Shown piece by piece: positions 1 through 7,929 of a stretch of 64,000 nt of DNA; position 1 is the stretch's first letter; the number at the start of each line of letters is the position of its first letter. This stretch comes from Phyllobacterium sophorae. Its GTDB lineage: Bacteria > Pseudomonadota > Alphaproteobacteria > Rhizobiales > Rhizobiaceae. The stretch is from positions 62,001 through 126,000 of the forward strand of contig NZ_PGGM01000004.1 in assembly GCF_003010965.1 (NCBI RefSeq). Direction: 5' to 3'. The notes under the pieces were generated by a model. That model had not been told where the DNA came from. It saw only the letters and a program-made list of their open reading frames with translations, and ran no database searches. A program made the translations under genes and the position numbers.

Positions 1-725
1 CGCCACTGCCTCAGCCGGGTGAAGACGCCCACGATTTGATCTTCACGCCGGCACCGGAAGAGCGGCGTGCCATTGTCCGCCGCACGCCTCCTCCGCCAGT
101 ACCGACCCCCACTGCCGACATTTTGAATCAGCTCACGCAAGCCAAAGCCCTCGTACAAGCCGAAGCTCCTGCGCTGACGCTTTTTCCGGAGATTGACCAA
201 GCGGAGCGCAATGGTCGGATCGATTCGGTGATGCATGAAATGCTGAATGATCCCGACGCTTCCTTCCGCACTGATGCCGTCCTCTACCAGGACTTTCTCG
301 TCCGTTGCCGTATTCGCCGTGTACCGGGCGAAGCACTGGCACTTCCCGAGTTTCGTCGCAGACTAGCGGTCGCTCGGGCTGGTATTGACGGAGAAACGGC
401 GCAAAGCGAGCCATGGCAGCAGGCGCTGGAGCTGTCAAAGGCCCTGCCCGACGATGTTCAGGGCGTATTCTTCATTGTGGCGCAAGCTGCGGTCACAAAT
501 AGCCCCTGCCCGTCGGATGCGACATTGGCCCGCGCCTATGGCACGCATTCGGCCAGGCGAGCCCGACGGCTTCTCACCTATTTCGAAGAACAGGGCTTGA
601 TTGTCGTTCGCACCGATTTCACCGGCAACCGCGTCGTCGCCTTTCCGGATCTCGGCCGTGAGACAGCAGCCGGTGATCCGAATGGTCCCGACGAAGTCAC
701 ACCAGAACAGCACGCCGCTGAATAA
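1..725 (+). CDS. Uncharacterised protein with C-terminal winged-helix-like region (5' end outside window)
   Basis: The reading frame is open from the left edge (first full codon at base 3) to the TAA at 723-725, so the start lies outside the window. The visible part has a Pro-rich stretch (RRTPPPPVPTPT), a charged middle, and a C-terminal segment (PSDATLARAYGTHSARRARR, then LLTYFEEQGLIVVR) that reads like a helix-turn-helix followed by a beta wing. I do not recognise the family; a DNA-binding or partner-binding role is inferred from that segment only. The stop codon is directly adjacent to the convergent HAD gene stop at 726. Confidence 0.6.
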   Translation, partial: PLPQPGEDAHDLIFTPAPEERRAIVRRTPPPPVPTPTADILNQLTQAKALVQAEAPALTLFPEIDQAERNGRIDSVMHEMLNDPDASFRTDAVLYQDFLVRCRIRRVPGEALALPEFRRRLAVARAGIDGETAQSEPWQQALELSKALPDDVQGVFFIVAQAAVTNSPCPSDATLARAYGTHSARRARRLLTYFEEQGLIVVRTDFTGNRVVAFPDLGRETAAGDPNGPDEVTPEQHAAE

Positions 726-1427
726 TCAATCGATCTCTACCAGAAGCGGTACCAATTCTCCCAGATGCCTGATCTCCCGGAAACGCGGCTCGGCAACTGG
801 CGCATCGACATGTTCGAGTACCCATGTCAATTCGTGCGGTACGAACACGCCCCAACTACCGGCCTCTATCGCCGGAACCACATCGGATTTCAGCGAGTTG
901 CCAATCATCATGGCTCGTTCCGCACCATCGCCATGACGACTGAAAATCCGTGCGTACGTTTCTCTGTCCTTATTGCTGACGATTTCCACCGCATCGAAGA
1001 AATCACCGAGCCCCGATTGCGCCAGCTTGCGTTCCTGATCAAACAGATCGCCCTTCGTGATCAGCACGAGTCGATATTGATCGGCCAGTTGCTCCAGCGT
1101 TTCCTGCACATGCGGTAAAGTTTCAACCGGATGACGCAGCATTTCCCGACCGGCGGCCAGAATCTCGGCGATAACCGAAGCTGGAACCTGACCTTCCGTC
1201 ACTTCGACTGCCGTTTCGATCAATGAGAGTGTGAACCCCTTGATGCCGAATCCATAAACATCGAGATTACGCTTCTCGATGGCAAGTAATCGCTCGGACA
1301 GGCCGGCTACCTCGACATGAGCAGACAATAGATCCGTAAAGTGCATTTCCGAGCTCCGGAAGAACTGTTCGTTCTGCCAGAGTGTGTCATCTGCGTCGAA
1401 GCCGATTGTTGTAATGGAACTGGGCAT
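726..1427 (-). CDS. HAD-superfamily hydrolase (phosphatase-like)
   Basis: A soluble Rossmann-like phosphohydrolase of about 233 residues. Motif I appears as GFDADDTLW, with the nucleophile and acid Asp two residues apart. Motif II is LITKGD and motif IV is MIGNSLKSDV, an Asn-Ser form used in the YjjG/haloacid-dehalogenase-like subgroup. A large helical insertion after motif I is the cap. I chose ATG 1427 because AAGGA lies ten bases upstream and it starts one base after the TGA of the Kazal gene. A TTG 21 bases earlier is open but would overlap that gene. Substrate unknown; phosphoglycolate or nucleotide phosphatase activity is typical of the family. Confidence 0.85.
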   Translation of the reverse strand: MPSSITTIGFDADDTLWQNEQFFRSSEMHFTDLLSAHVEVAGLSERLLAIEKRNLDVYGFGIKGFTLSLIETAVEVTEGQVPASVIAEILAAGREMLRHPVETLPHVQETLEQLADQYRLVLITKGDLFDQERKLAQSGLGDFFDAVEIVSNKDRETYARIFSRHGDGAERAMMIGNSLKSDVVPAIEAGSWGVFVPHELTWVLEHVDAPVAEPRFREIRHLGELVPLLVEID

Positions 1428-1428
1428 A

Positions 1429-1869
1429 TCAACAGCGTCCTTCGCCAATCACCTGGTAACCCGCATTGCCAGCCTCGCAGGTATTGCCAAAAGTTTGGAC
1501 GGAAGTGCCGCGGCGGGCACAAACGGGCGCGTATTGCAGTGTGCACATGCGGGGCTGCTCGGGTCTATCGCGCCGTCCGTCCCAGCCGCTGTCCGGTCTG
1601 TCCTGAAAACTGCATTTCCCAGAACCGATAATACGATAACCTTTGGAACGTGCTTCGCAAGCATTGCCGAATGTCTGGCGCTCGGAATTACGAACGCCGC
1701 AAACCGGCGCATATTCGCGTGTACAAATCTGCGGCCGCTCTGGCCGCGGATGGTGCGGCCCGCTATCCTCTACCGAAACGGTACAATTGGCGGCTATGAC
1801 CGCCACAGCCATTATCGCACCAATTCTCAGGAAATTCCTCGGCTCCGCTTGCATGACCTCTCCCTTCAT
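1429..1869 (-). CDS. Putative lipoprotein with two Kazal-type inhibitor domains
   Basis: An N-terminal hydrophobic signal (LRIGAIMAVAVIAANC) ends in a Cys that could be lipidated, although Asn at -1 is unusual for a lipobox. Two tandem repeats of about 39 residues follow, each with four Cys in Kazal order: CTREYAPVCGV...TFGNACEA...GSGKC and CTLQYAPVCAR...TFGNTCEA...GEGRC. Kazal modules are small disulfide-bonded serine-protease inhibitors, so a periplasmic or surface anti-protease role is inferred. The repeats are joined by a charged Pro/Arg linker. The start is ATG 1869; ATG 1854, preceded by GGGAGAGG, is an alternative. The HAD gene follows one base after the stop, suggesting co-transcription. 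Confidence 0.8.
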   Translation of the reverse strand: MKGEVMQAEPRNFLRIGAIMAVAVIAANCTVSVEDSGPHHPRPERPQICTREYAPVCGVRNSERQTFGNACEARSKGYRIIGSGKCSFQDRPDSGWDGRRDRPEQPRMCTLQYAPVCARRGTSVQTFGNTCEAGNAGYQVIGEGRC

Positions 1870-1982
1870 TCAAACCTTGCGCAATCAGATCAAAACAATG
1901 GAATCATTGCGCTATACCTCTTATCAGAAATATCGCTGTGCTTTATGCCTGTGCGCAGATGCACGAAGGGGATGACTACGGA

Positions 1983-2852
1983 GTGAACAGGCTCAGACGG
2001 TTCAGCTTGATGGCAGCATTCGTCCTCATGCCCCCGCTCGATGCGTGGTCTGCGGACAATCCGTCCGTTTCAACACCAGTGCAGCCACCGGTGCCAACCG
2101 TTGGCCAAATCTGCGCAGCCATCGCGACTCAGGCCGATGGCCATGGGGTCCCACGTGATTTTTTTGCAAGGTTGATTTGGAAAGAGAGCCGTTTCGACGT
2201 GTCGGCGACAAGCCCGGTTGGTGCTCAAGGTATCGCCCAGTTCATGCCCGGGACCGCCAAGGAGCGAAATCTGGACGACCCCTTCGATTTTGCCAAGGCA
2301 CTTCCAGCCTCCGCTGCGCTTTTGAAGGACCTCCGCAGATCATTCGGTAATTGGGGTCTGGCAGCCGCGGCTTATAATGCTGGCCCGACGCGCGTGGCAA
2401 ATTGGCTTTCCAGTGGCGGCTTTCTCCCGCTCGAAACGGAAGAATATGTCCTCGACATTACGGGGCATTCGGCAGACGATTTTGCCGCTGGAACCGAAAT
2501 AAACGCACGCCCCCTCAACGCCAAGCTCAGTTTCGATGCGGCGTGCCGCCAGCTGCCCATTGTCCGCTTTTCCACGATTGCCATGGCTCAGATCAAGCCC
2601 AAGCCGTGGGGTATCCAGATTGCCGGAAACTTCCGCCGTTCGGCCGCTGTCGGTCAGCTTCAGCGCTTGCGCCGAAGCTTTCCAGCCATTTTGAACCAGC
2701 ATGAACCAGTGATCAGCCGCTACCGTTCCGCCTTGGGACGGCGTGGTATCTATGCGGTACGCATCGGTGCAGACAGCCGGAACGAAGCCAATCAAATCTG
2801 TGCCCAGCTGCATAATGCCGGGGGCGCCTGCATCGTGCTGCGCAATCGATAG
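1983..2852 (+). CDS. Lytic transglycosylase (SLT domain), exported
   Basis: A peptidoglycan-cleaving enzyme of about 289 residues. A signal peptide (NRLRRFSLMAAFVLMPPLDAWSA) precedes a family-1 SLT domain with the catalytic Glu in WKESRFDVSATSP, then GAQGIAQFMPGTA and the AAYNAGPTRVANWL motif. The last 80 residues (GIQIAGNF... and YAVRIGADSRNEANQICAQL) resemble a SPOR-like repeat and may bind glycan. I prefer GTG 1983, with AAGGGG eleven bases upstream, to the longer open frame from 1938, because the signal peptide then starts at residue 1. Divergent from the Kazal gene; the 113-bp gap should hold both promoters. Confidence 0.88.
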   Translation: MNRLRRFSLMAAFVLMPPLDAWSADNPSVSTPVQPPVPTVGQICAAIATQADGHGVPRDFFARLIWKESRFDVSATSPVGAQGIAQFMPGTAKERNLDDPFDFAKALPASAALLKDLRRSFGNWGLAAAAYNAGPTRVANWLSSGGFLPLETEEYVLDITGHSADDFAAGTEINARPLNAKLSFDAACRQLPIVRFSTIAMAQIKPKPWGIQIAGNFRRSAAVGQLQRLRRSFPAILNQHEPVISRYRSALGRRGIYAVRIGADSRNEANQICAQLHNAGGACIVLRNR

Positions 2853-3244
2853 CAGTCAAGGATGGAGCGAGGCCCACGCACTTTCCATGATGTCGAAAGG
2901 TACCCCATCGGGAATGCCTAAAGAAATTTCCTACTCCTAAGTATGTAGGTTGCAATGTCGTTCGTTATAGTCGTCTAAATGATAGAAAAACTTTTGCTTG
3001 CCAAAAAACACTTATTCTAGCAGTCTCAATGTGTTCGGGCATTTGCGAACACTGGAAGACTGGAAGAACGGCGCGCCGGAACCGCAAGAATACCGGGTCG
3101 GGAGAAATCTCGGCAATGATCGGCTCCTTTCCTGAATTCGAGAACTGCCTGCATGATTTCCGTTGGATGTATCTCACAGAAGACGGCTCTACCAATCCCG
3201 CAAACCCGGAGGGGAACGCGGTAAGTAAGGAAAAGGAACGAAGC
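2853..3244 (+). other. Long leader and intergenic region of the cold-shock gene
   Basis: About 390 bases without a convincing gene. It contains a perfect 7-bp inverted repeat, GTGTTCG at 3031-3037 and CGAACAC at 3046-3052, followed by an 8-base near-tandem repeat (CTGGAAGA, 3052-3068). The csp frame stays open upstream to 3029 without a ribosome site there, so I read 3030-3244 as untranslated leader. Cold-shock mRNAs often carry long structured leaders; the transcript start is not determined. Confidence 0.4.
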
Positions 3245-3460
3245 ATGGCACAGACCGGTACGGTCAAATTCTTCAACAGTGAAAAAGGCTTTGGCTTTAT
3301 CAAGCCGGATGACGGCGCAGCGGATATTTTCGTTCATATTTCCGCCGTTCAAGCTTCCGGACTCACAGGTCTCGCAGACAATCAGAAGGTGTCCTTTGAT
3401 ACCGAGCCTGATCGTCGCGGCAAGGGACCAAAGGCCGTCAATATCTCGGTCACTGAATAA
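3245..3460 (+). CDS. csp: Cold-shock domain protein
   Basis: A 71-residue single cold-shock (OB-fold) domain with RNP1 KGFGFI and RNP2 DIFVHIS, the two single-strand nucleic-acid-binding motifs, and start MAQTGTVKFFN as in CspA proteins. It is expected to act as an RNA chaperone in the cytoplasm. ATG 3245 has AAGGAACG just upstream and gives the normal family length; the in-frame extension to 3029 would add 72 residues with no homology to the family. A strong stem-loop ends the transcript at 3488-3510. Confidence 0.95.
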   Translation: MAQTGTVKFFNSEKGFGFIKPDDGAADIFVHISAVQASGLTGLADNQKVSFDTEPDRRGKGPKAVNISVTE

Positions 3461-3487
3461 TACTGGGCGGCTAACACCGTCAGAAAG

Positions 3488-3512
3488 ATCCCCGGTCAGG
3501 AATCGGGGATTT
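3488..3512 (+). terminator. Rho-independent terminator of csp
   Basis: ATCCCCG (3488-3494) pairs with CGGGGAT (3504-3510), extended by G-U and A-U pairs, and is followed by a pyrimidine-rich stretch. It lies 28 bases after the csp stop. Confidence 0.75.
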
Positions 3513-3781
3513 CCGTTCCTTAAATTTTGTGGCGCGCCCGAGTGGCCAGTCGCCGAGCTGAAGCTTTTGCGCTTCGCTGCCTTGGATTTGCTGAATTTGT
3601 GTGTGCTTTCTCTTCCCGTCAGGAGTGACGTGGAATGAATTCCTGCGATGTCCGTTCAGCTTGCATTCATGCTCATGCGGATAAAACAGACACTACGGCT
3701 GGCGCCCTCACCTAAGTCCAGCCCAACACTATCAGGCAAGCATATAATCGCTTCGCCAAGGATGCTTCAAAGGAGGCACAA
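3513..3781 (+). other. Intergenic region before BA14K gene
   Basis: I see no gene in this stretch. A TATAAT at 3743-3748 may be a -10 element for the BA14K gene but has no convincing -35 at 17 bases. AAAGGAGG just before 3782 is the ribosome site of the next gene. Confidence 0.3.
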
Positions 3782-4201
3782 ATGAACAAAGGCACGAAAA
3801 TTGCCGTCCTGGCAGCCGCCGCTTTTGCAACGGTCATGGTACCCCTCAGCTCAGCATCGGCAGACGATTGGCGCTGGCGCCGCCATCACCACCACGACAA
3901 CGGCGGCGACGCATTGGCGGCCGGCGCAATCGGTCTTGCGGCCGGCGCCGTACTCGGTAGTGTCCTTGCCCAACCGCGTGAACCGGAAGTTATTTACCGC
4001 GATTATGACGATGGCTATCGCCCGGCCTACCGTGCCGCGCCTGTTCGCGTATATCGTGAGGCACCACGCTATTACGGTTCTCTGGAGCCATGGTCCCGTG
4101 AATGGTACCGTTATTGTTCAGATCGATATCGCTCGTTCAACCCGGAAACCGGCACATTCCGCGGGTATGATGGAGGCGACTACTTCTGCAATGCCAACTG
4201 A
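3782..4201 (+). CDS. BA14K family lectin-like protein
   Basis: An exported protein of 139 residues. It has a signal peptide cut near SASADDW, a His-rich patch (RRHHHHDNGG), a Gly/Ala hydrophobic segment (AAGAIGLAAGAVLGSVLA), a Tyr/Arg-rich middle and the family C-terminus WSREWYRYCSDRYRSFNPET then YFCNAN with two Cys. BA14K was described as a 14-kDa immunoreactive Brucella protein with lectin-like properties; the family is largely restricted to Rhizobiales. AGGAGG eight bases before ATG supports the start. A strong terminator follows. The His patch could bind metal, which is inference. Confidence 0.92.
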   Translation: MNKGTKIAVLAAAAFATVMVPLSSASADDWRWRRHHHHDNGGDALAAGAIGLAAGAVLGSVLAQPREPEVIYRDYDDGYRPAYRAAPVRVYREAPRYYGSLEPWSREWYRYCSDRYRSFNPETGTFRGYDGGDYFCNAN

Positions 4202-4223
4202 TGTTGATTGGATAGCTTCGACG

Positions 4224-4250
4224 AACCGCCGGGAGACCGGCGGTTTTTTT
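4224..4250 (+). terminator. Strong rho-independent terminator
   Basis: Perfect 9-bp stem AACCGCCGG/CCGGCGGTT with a GAGA tetraloop and a run of seven T. It ends the BA14K transcript; the last two T overlap the stop of the convergent hydrolase gene at 4249. Confidence 0.93.
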
Positions 4251-4893
4251 ATGGTTGCAGGAACGGATTAGTGCGGCGCTCTTCGCCAAAACGCCCGCCC
4301 GGCCCGTGTCCGCAGATGAATCCGATATCGTCTCCGAGCGGCAAAAGCTTTGTCTTGATGGAGTTGATCAAGGCGGCGTGGTCGCCACCCGGCAAATCCG
4401 TACGCCCCACCGATCCGTTGAACAGGACATCGCCCACATGGGCAAACTTGGCCACCCGGTTGAAATAAACGACATGGCCCGGCGCATGGCCCGGACAATG
4501 CAGGACTTCGAAGGCATGCGAACCAAACGACACCGTATCACCGTCGTTCAACCACCGGTCCGGGGTGCAGTTACGAACCTTGTCCGCAATGCCATACTGC
4601 AAAGCCTTTGCTTCCAGACTATCCAACAAAAAACGGTCCGCTGCGTGTGGCCCGATGATGTCGACGCCAAGCGCATCCTTCATGTCCATAGCCCCGCCCG
4701 CATGATCGATATGGCCATGCGTAATCCAGATGGCTTCAACCACGATGCCATTTGACTGGATTGCATTCAGGACTTGATCATTGTCCCCGCCTGGATCGAT
4801 GAGAACACCATGCTTGTCGTCACTGTCAAAAAGGATCGTGCAATTCTGCTGGAACGCCGTAACGGGAATAATACCGGCCTGCAATTGTCCCAT
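4249..4893 (-). CDS. MBL-fold metallo-hydrolase, glyoxalase II-like
   Basis: A 214-residue cytoplasmic metallo-beta-lactamase-fold hydrolase. The metal site is visible as THGHIDHAGG, with further ligands in HCPGHAPGHV, FAHVGDVLF and ICGHGPG. The length and motifs match the short YcbL/GloB-like thioesterases that hydrolyse S-lactoylglutathione or related thioesters, without the C-terminal glyoxalase II domain. The ATG at 4893 is preceded by a weak purine stretch. It is monocistronic and convergent with the BA14K gene. The exact substrate cannot be told from sequence. Confidence 0.88.
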   Translation of the reverse strand: MGQLQAGIIPVTAFQQNCTILFDSDDKHGVLIDPGGDNDQVLNAIQSNGIVVEAIWITHGHIDHAGGAMDMKDALGVDIIGPHAADRFLLDSLEAKALQYGIADKVRNCTPDRWLNDGDTVSFGSHAFEVLHCPGHAPGHVVYFNRVAKFAHVGDVLFNGSVGRTDLPGGDHAALINSIKTKLLPLGDDIGFICGHGPGGRFGEERRTNPFLQP

Positions 4894-4958
4894 TTCACGA
4901 TAGTCCCATGCTCGATCAATCTTATTTAGTATCTACTGCAAAGTGCACTCAAATGAAA

Positions 4959-4979
4959 AGGGCGGTCATGGACCGCCCT
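4959..4979 (-). terminator. Rho-independent terminator of the 5.0-5.3 kb gene
   Basis: GGGCGGTC/GACCGCCC stem with ATG loop; on the minus strand it is followed by CTTTTCATTT. It sits 26 bases after the stop of the gene ending at 5005. Confidence 0.8.
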
Positions 4980-5004
4980 CGAAATCGTTTGCTTTCCGAT
5001 AGGA

Positions 5005-5316
5005 TCAGGTCTTGGCCATCGAGTTCTTGATTGCCCCAACAATCGCAGTCAGAATAAGGCCGCCCACACCGCCGCCGGCGACTTGTCCGATGATCGAGCC
5101 AAGATCCAGACCCGACGATGCTGCTGCATTTGCCACGACTTCAGCACCACCGGAACCGAGGAATTGCGTCAAATAACCACCGATAAGTCCGCCAATACCG
5201 CCGGCAACAGTATTGCCTGTTGTGCCGAGGCTCAGGTTTTTTAGAAGGCCGCCGACAATATTTCCGCCGACACCACCCGAGATAAGCTGGATAATAATAG
5301 GAAGAAGCGCTTCCAT
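5005..5316 (-). CDS. Small Gly-rich hydrophobic protein, unknown function
   Basis: A 103-residue protein made almost entirely of Gly/Ala/Ile/Leu segments (LISGGVGGNIVGGLLKN, VAGGIGGLIGGYLTQFLG, GQVAGGGVGGLILTAIVGAI) with a short basic tail NSMAKT. These Gly-zipper-like segments suggest membrane insertion or self-assembly. I do not recognise a characterised family. I chose ATG 5316, which has GGGG eight bases upstream; GTG 5325 is also open. It has its own terminator and stands alone between ilvE and the MBL hydrolase. Confidence 0.65.
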   Translation of the reverse strand: MEALLPIIIQLISGGVGGNIVGGLLKNLSLGTTGNTVAGGIGGLIGGYLTQFLGSGGAEVVANAAASSGLDLGSIIGQVAGGGVGGLILTAIVGAIKNSMAKT

Positions 5317-5450
5317 GATTGACACCCCGTCAACGTTTCAAGCCAGACTCATGCCTGACCTGACTCATGTTGACTAAGTTTTAAGCAATGTCAAACAGCT
5401 TGGTACCTCTATTCGAAGGTATCCAAGACTATTTTGCATTCTACTTTCGA

Positions 5451-6341
5451 TCACTCCGCAGCTGCTTTCTTTGGCATTACTTCGGCAGCATAATCATTCA
5501 TCAGATTGACAGCAATTTCGCCCACCGTGAAACGATACGAGCCGGCTTCCGAAACTGGAGTAACTTCTGCGGCAGTGCCTGTGAGGAAGCATTGCTCGAA
5601 ACTCTCCAGTTCCTCCGGCATTATAGCCCGTTCGACAACTTCATATCCACGGCGCTTTGCCAGATCGATGACTGTACGGCGCGTAATACCGTCGAGGAAA
5701 CAATCGGGCGTCGGCGTGTGAATGACGCCATCCTTCACGAAGAACACGTTGGCACCGGTTGCTTCGGCAACTTGGCCACGCCAATCGAGCATCAGGGCGT
5801 CAGCATAGCCCTTGGCTTCGGCGGCGTGTTTGGAGATCGTGCAGATCATGTAAAGGCCAGCGGCCTTGGACTTGGATGGGGCTGTTTTAGGGTCTGGACG
5901 GCGATATTCCGCAAGGTCAAGGCGGATGCCTTTAAGTTTCTGTGCTGGATCGAAATAGCTTGGCCATTGCCAGATGGCTATCGCAACATTGATTTTGTTC
6001 GCTTGGGCCGAGACGCCCATCGATTCACTGCCCCGCCACGCGATCGGACGGACATAGGCATCCTTGAATCCCTGTTTGGCCAGAAGTTTGCGGCTTGCTT
6101 CATTCAACTCTTCAACGGTGAAAGGTATTTTGAATCCAAGAATCTTTGCCGATTCGTGCAAGCGTTCGGTGTGCTCGTTAAGCTTGAAGATCTCGCCGCC
6201 ATAGGCGCGCTCCCCTTCGAAGACTGAGCTAGCATAGTGCAAGCCATGGGTCAGCACATGAATCTTTGCATCCGCCCAGCGAACGAATTCGCCATTCATC
6301 CAGATGTAACCTTCAAGCTGATCAAATGGAACGGATGCCAT
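5451..6341 (-). CDS. ilvE: Branched-chain amino-acid aminotransferase
   Basis: A PLP enzyme of 296 residues catalysing the last step of Leu, Ile and Val synthesis and the first step of their breakdown. The Schiff-base lysine is K159 in SKSKAAGLYM, and the fold-type IV pattern GQVAEATGANVFFVKDG follows. The start ATG 6341 has a perfect GGAGGAAAAC ribosome site; the longer open frame up to 6521 has none. It is divergent from the MarR gene at 6591. ACCANNTGGT-type palindromes lie 50-80 bases upstream and are likely control sites. Confidence 0.95.
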   Translation of the reverse strand: MASVPFDQLEGYIWMNGEFVRWADAKIHVLTHGLHYASSVFEGERAYGGEIFKLNEHTERLHESAKILGFKIPFTVEELNEASRKLLAKQGFKDAYVRPIAWRGSESMGVSAQANKINVAIAIWQWPSYFDPAQKLKGIRLDLAEYRRPDPKTAPSKSKAAGLYMICTISKHAAEAKGYADALMLDWRGQVAEATGANVFFVKDGVIHTPTPDCFLDGITRRTVIDLAKRRGYEVVERAIMPEELESFEQCFLTGTAAEVTPVSEAGSYRFTVGEIAVNLMNDYAAEVMPKKAAAE

Positions 6342-6391
6342 GTTTTCCTCCAGGCGTTTGATTCCTGATAATTTTGCGGGTTTGAGCCTGC

Positions 6392-6444
6392 ACCAACTGG
6401 TCCCGATTACCAATTGGTGTACCATTGCCCACGGCACCAATAGG
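6392..6444. promoter_or_regulatory. Candidate operators between ilvE and the MarR gene
   Basis: Two palindromes of the form ACCANNTGGT, ACCAACTGGT (6392-6401) and the perfect ACCAATTGGT (6409-6418), have centres 17 bases apart. A partial third copy, ACCAATAGG, is at 6436-6444. The spacing and symmetry fit a winged-helix dimer such as the adjacent MarR protein, but the assignment is inference. Confidence 0.45.
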
Positions 6445-6590
6445 CGTTTCAATAAGGAAAATGTCCCAGAAACACTTATTGGCTTTTCGTTTAATTCAAA
6501 ATGTAGCCAACAGCTTGCCAAAAATTATCAGCAGTCTAAAATTAAGTCAATAAGACTGACATAATTTTCGGACAAGAGCGGGAACCCTGC

Positions 6591-7094
6591 ATGAAATCTT
6601 ATACACCAGATAGACATATCGAGACAGCCCTGACCAAGAAAGATGCGAGAGAACTCGACATCATCGAGCTGTTTTTCTTTGCATACCGTGACTTTACCGC
6701 CGATCCGGACATGATCCTGGAGAAGCTTTCATTTGGCCGGGCGCATCATCGCGTTCTGTACTTCATAAACCGTAAACCCGGGATGACGGTGGCGGAATTG
6801 CTGGATGTCCTTCAGATTACTAAGCAAAGCCTTGCCCGTGTACTCAAGCAACTTATTGACACAGACCATGTCGTCCAGATTCCCGGTCCACGGGACCGGC
6901 GCCAACGCGAACTTTACCCGACACCAAAGGGCCGCGACCTCGCACTGGAGCTTGCGGCACCGCAATCACGCCGCATTACCAGTGCATTGGATCAAATCGG
7001 TCATTCTGATCGGATCATCATTGAGCATTTCCTTAAGGCCATGGTGAACCCCGCCCAATGGCAACAGATCGACAGTTTACCGAAGGCAGGGTAG
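6591..7094 (+). CDS. petP: MarR-family regulator, PetP-like
   Basis: A 167-residue winged-helix regulator. The recognition region is MTVAELLDVLQITKQSLARV followed by the wing IPGPRDRRQRELYPTPKGRD. It directly precedes an OmpR-type response regulator, the same order as petP-petR in Rhodobacter capsulatus, where PetR is needed for cytochrome bc1-dependent growth. The cytochrome bc1 operon itself lies 17 kb away here. The symbol is assigned by gene order and family, so it is provisional. Divergent from ilvE, sharing a 249-bp control region. Confidence 0.8.
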   Translation: MKSYTPDRHIETALTKKDARELDIIELFFFAYRDFTADPDMILEKLSFGRAHHRVLYFINRKPGMTVAELLDVLQITKQSLARVLKQLIDTDHVVQIPGPRDRRQRELYPTPKGRDLALELAAPQSRRITSALDQIGHSDRIIIEHFLKAMVNPAQWQQIDSLPKAG

Positions 7095-7169
7095 AACCAT
7101 GCGGACCCTGCCACTCGTTTCGATGAACAGGGGCAAGGAAGCGAATGCCCGAAAAAAAGAGGACCGACA

Positions 7170-7874
7170 TTGGTGAGTGACGAACTTCCACTTTCAGACG
7201 ATGCGCCACATCTGCTCATTGTTGATGACGACACCCGAATTCGAAATCTTCTGTCGCAATATCTCACCGGCAGCGGCTTTCGCATTACGGTGGCTGCCAA
7301 CGCAGACGACGCTCGCCGTAAGCTTGCGGGAATCGATTTTGATCTTCTCATTCTTGACGTGATGATGCCGGGGGAGAGCGGTGTCGCCCTGACCCAGTCG
7401 TTGCGCAAGGAAAAGACTGTCCCGATCCTCATGCTGACCGCTCTATCGGAAACCGACAGCCGCATCACCGGACTGGAAGCAGGAGCGGATGACTACTTGC
7501 CAAAGCCTTTTGATCCGCGTGAACTAATTCTCCGGATCAATAATATCCTGCGGCGAGGTGCCCCCGCTACGCAGGCGAAGATCGAGCAGATCGTATTTGG
7601 CCCGTATACGTTTATAATCGCCAAACGCGAACTCAAGCGCTCAGGGGAGTTGATCCGCCTGACGGATCGGGAACAGGATATCATGGCTATTTTCGCGGCA
7701 CGGGCCGGGGAAACGGTACCACGCCATGAGTTGACTGGGCAGGAAGGCGATGTCGGCGAGCGTACGATCGATGTGCAGATCAACCGCCTGCGCCGCAAGA
7801 TCGAAAACGATCCTGCCAATCCTGTTTGGTTGCAGACGGTGCGCGGCGTCGGCTATAAACTGAGCGTGGAGTAG
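7170..7874 (+). CDS. petR: OmpR/PhoB-type response regulator, PetR-like
   Basis: A 234-residue two-domain regulator. The receiver has acidic residues D19-D20, the phospho-acceptor D63 in LLILDVMMPG, T90 and K112 in DDYLPKPFD. The C-terminal winged helix has TDREQDIMAIF, ERTIDVQINRLRRKIE and the closing TVRGVGYKLSVE. The start is a TTG (7170) or the next codon GTG (7173), each six to nine bases after AGAGGA; no in-frame ATG is suitable. A histidine kinase follows 55 bases downstream. PetR identity rests on the MarR-RR neighbourhood. Confidence 0.88.
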   Translation: MVSDELPLSDDAPHLLIVDDDTRIRNLLSQYLTGSGFRITVAANADDARRKLAGIDFDLLILDVMMPGESGVALTQSLRKEKTVPILMLTALSETDSRITGLEAGADDYLPKPFDPRELILRINNILRRGAPATQAKIEQIVFGPYTFIIAKRELKRSGELIRLTDREQDIMAIFAARAGETVPRHELTGQEGDVGERTIDVQINRLRRKIENDPANPVWLQTVRGVGYKLSVE

Positions 7875-7929
7875 CAAGACAAGATCTACACCACGCTATG
7901 AACCGAGTGCGCAAGCGGATACCGACAAG

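Noticed and set aside
3029-3244. 72-codon N-terminal extension of the cold-shock protein
   Set aside because: No ribosome site at its start and no resemblance to any domain; the 71-residue form is complete.
3743-3748. TATAAT as a promoter for BA14K
   Set aside because: No matching -35 at 16-18 bases; mentioned only as a possibility within the intergenic entry.
5388-6227. 279-residue plus-strand frame opposite ilvE
   Set aside because: Antisense to a clear enzyme; no ribosome site or family.
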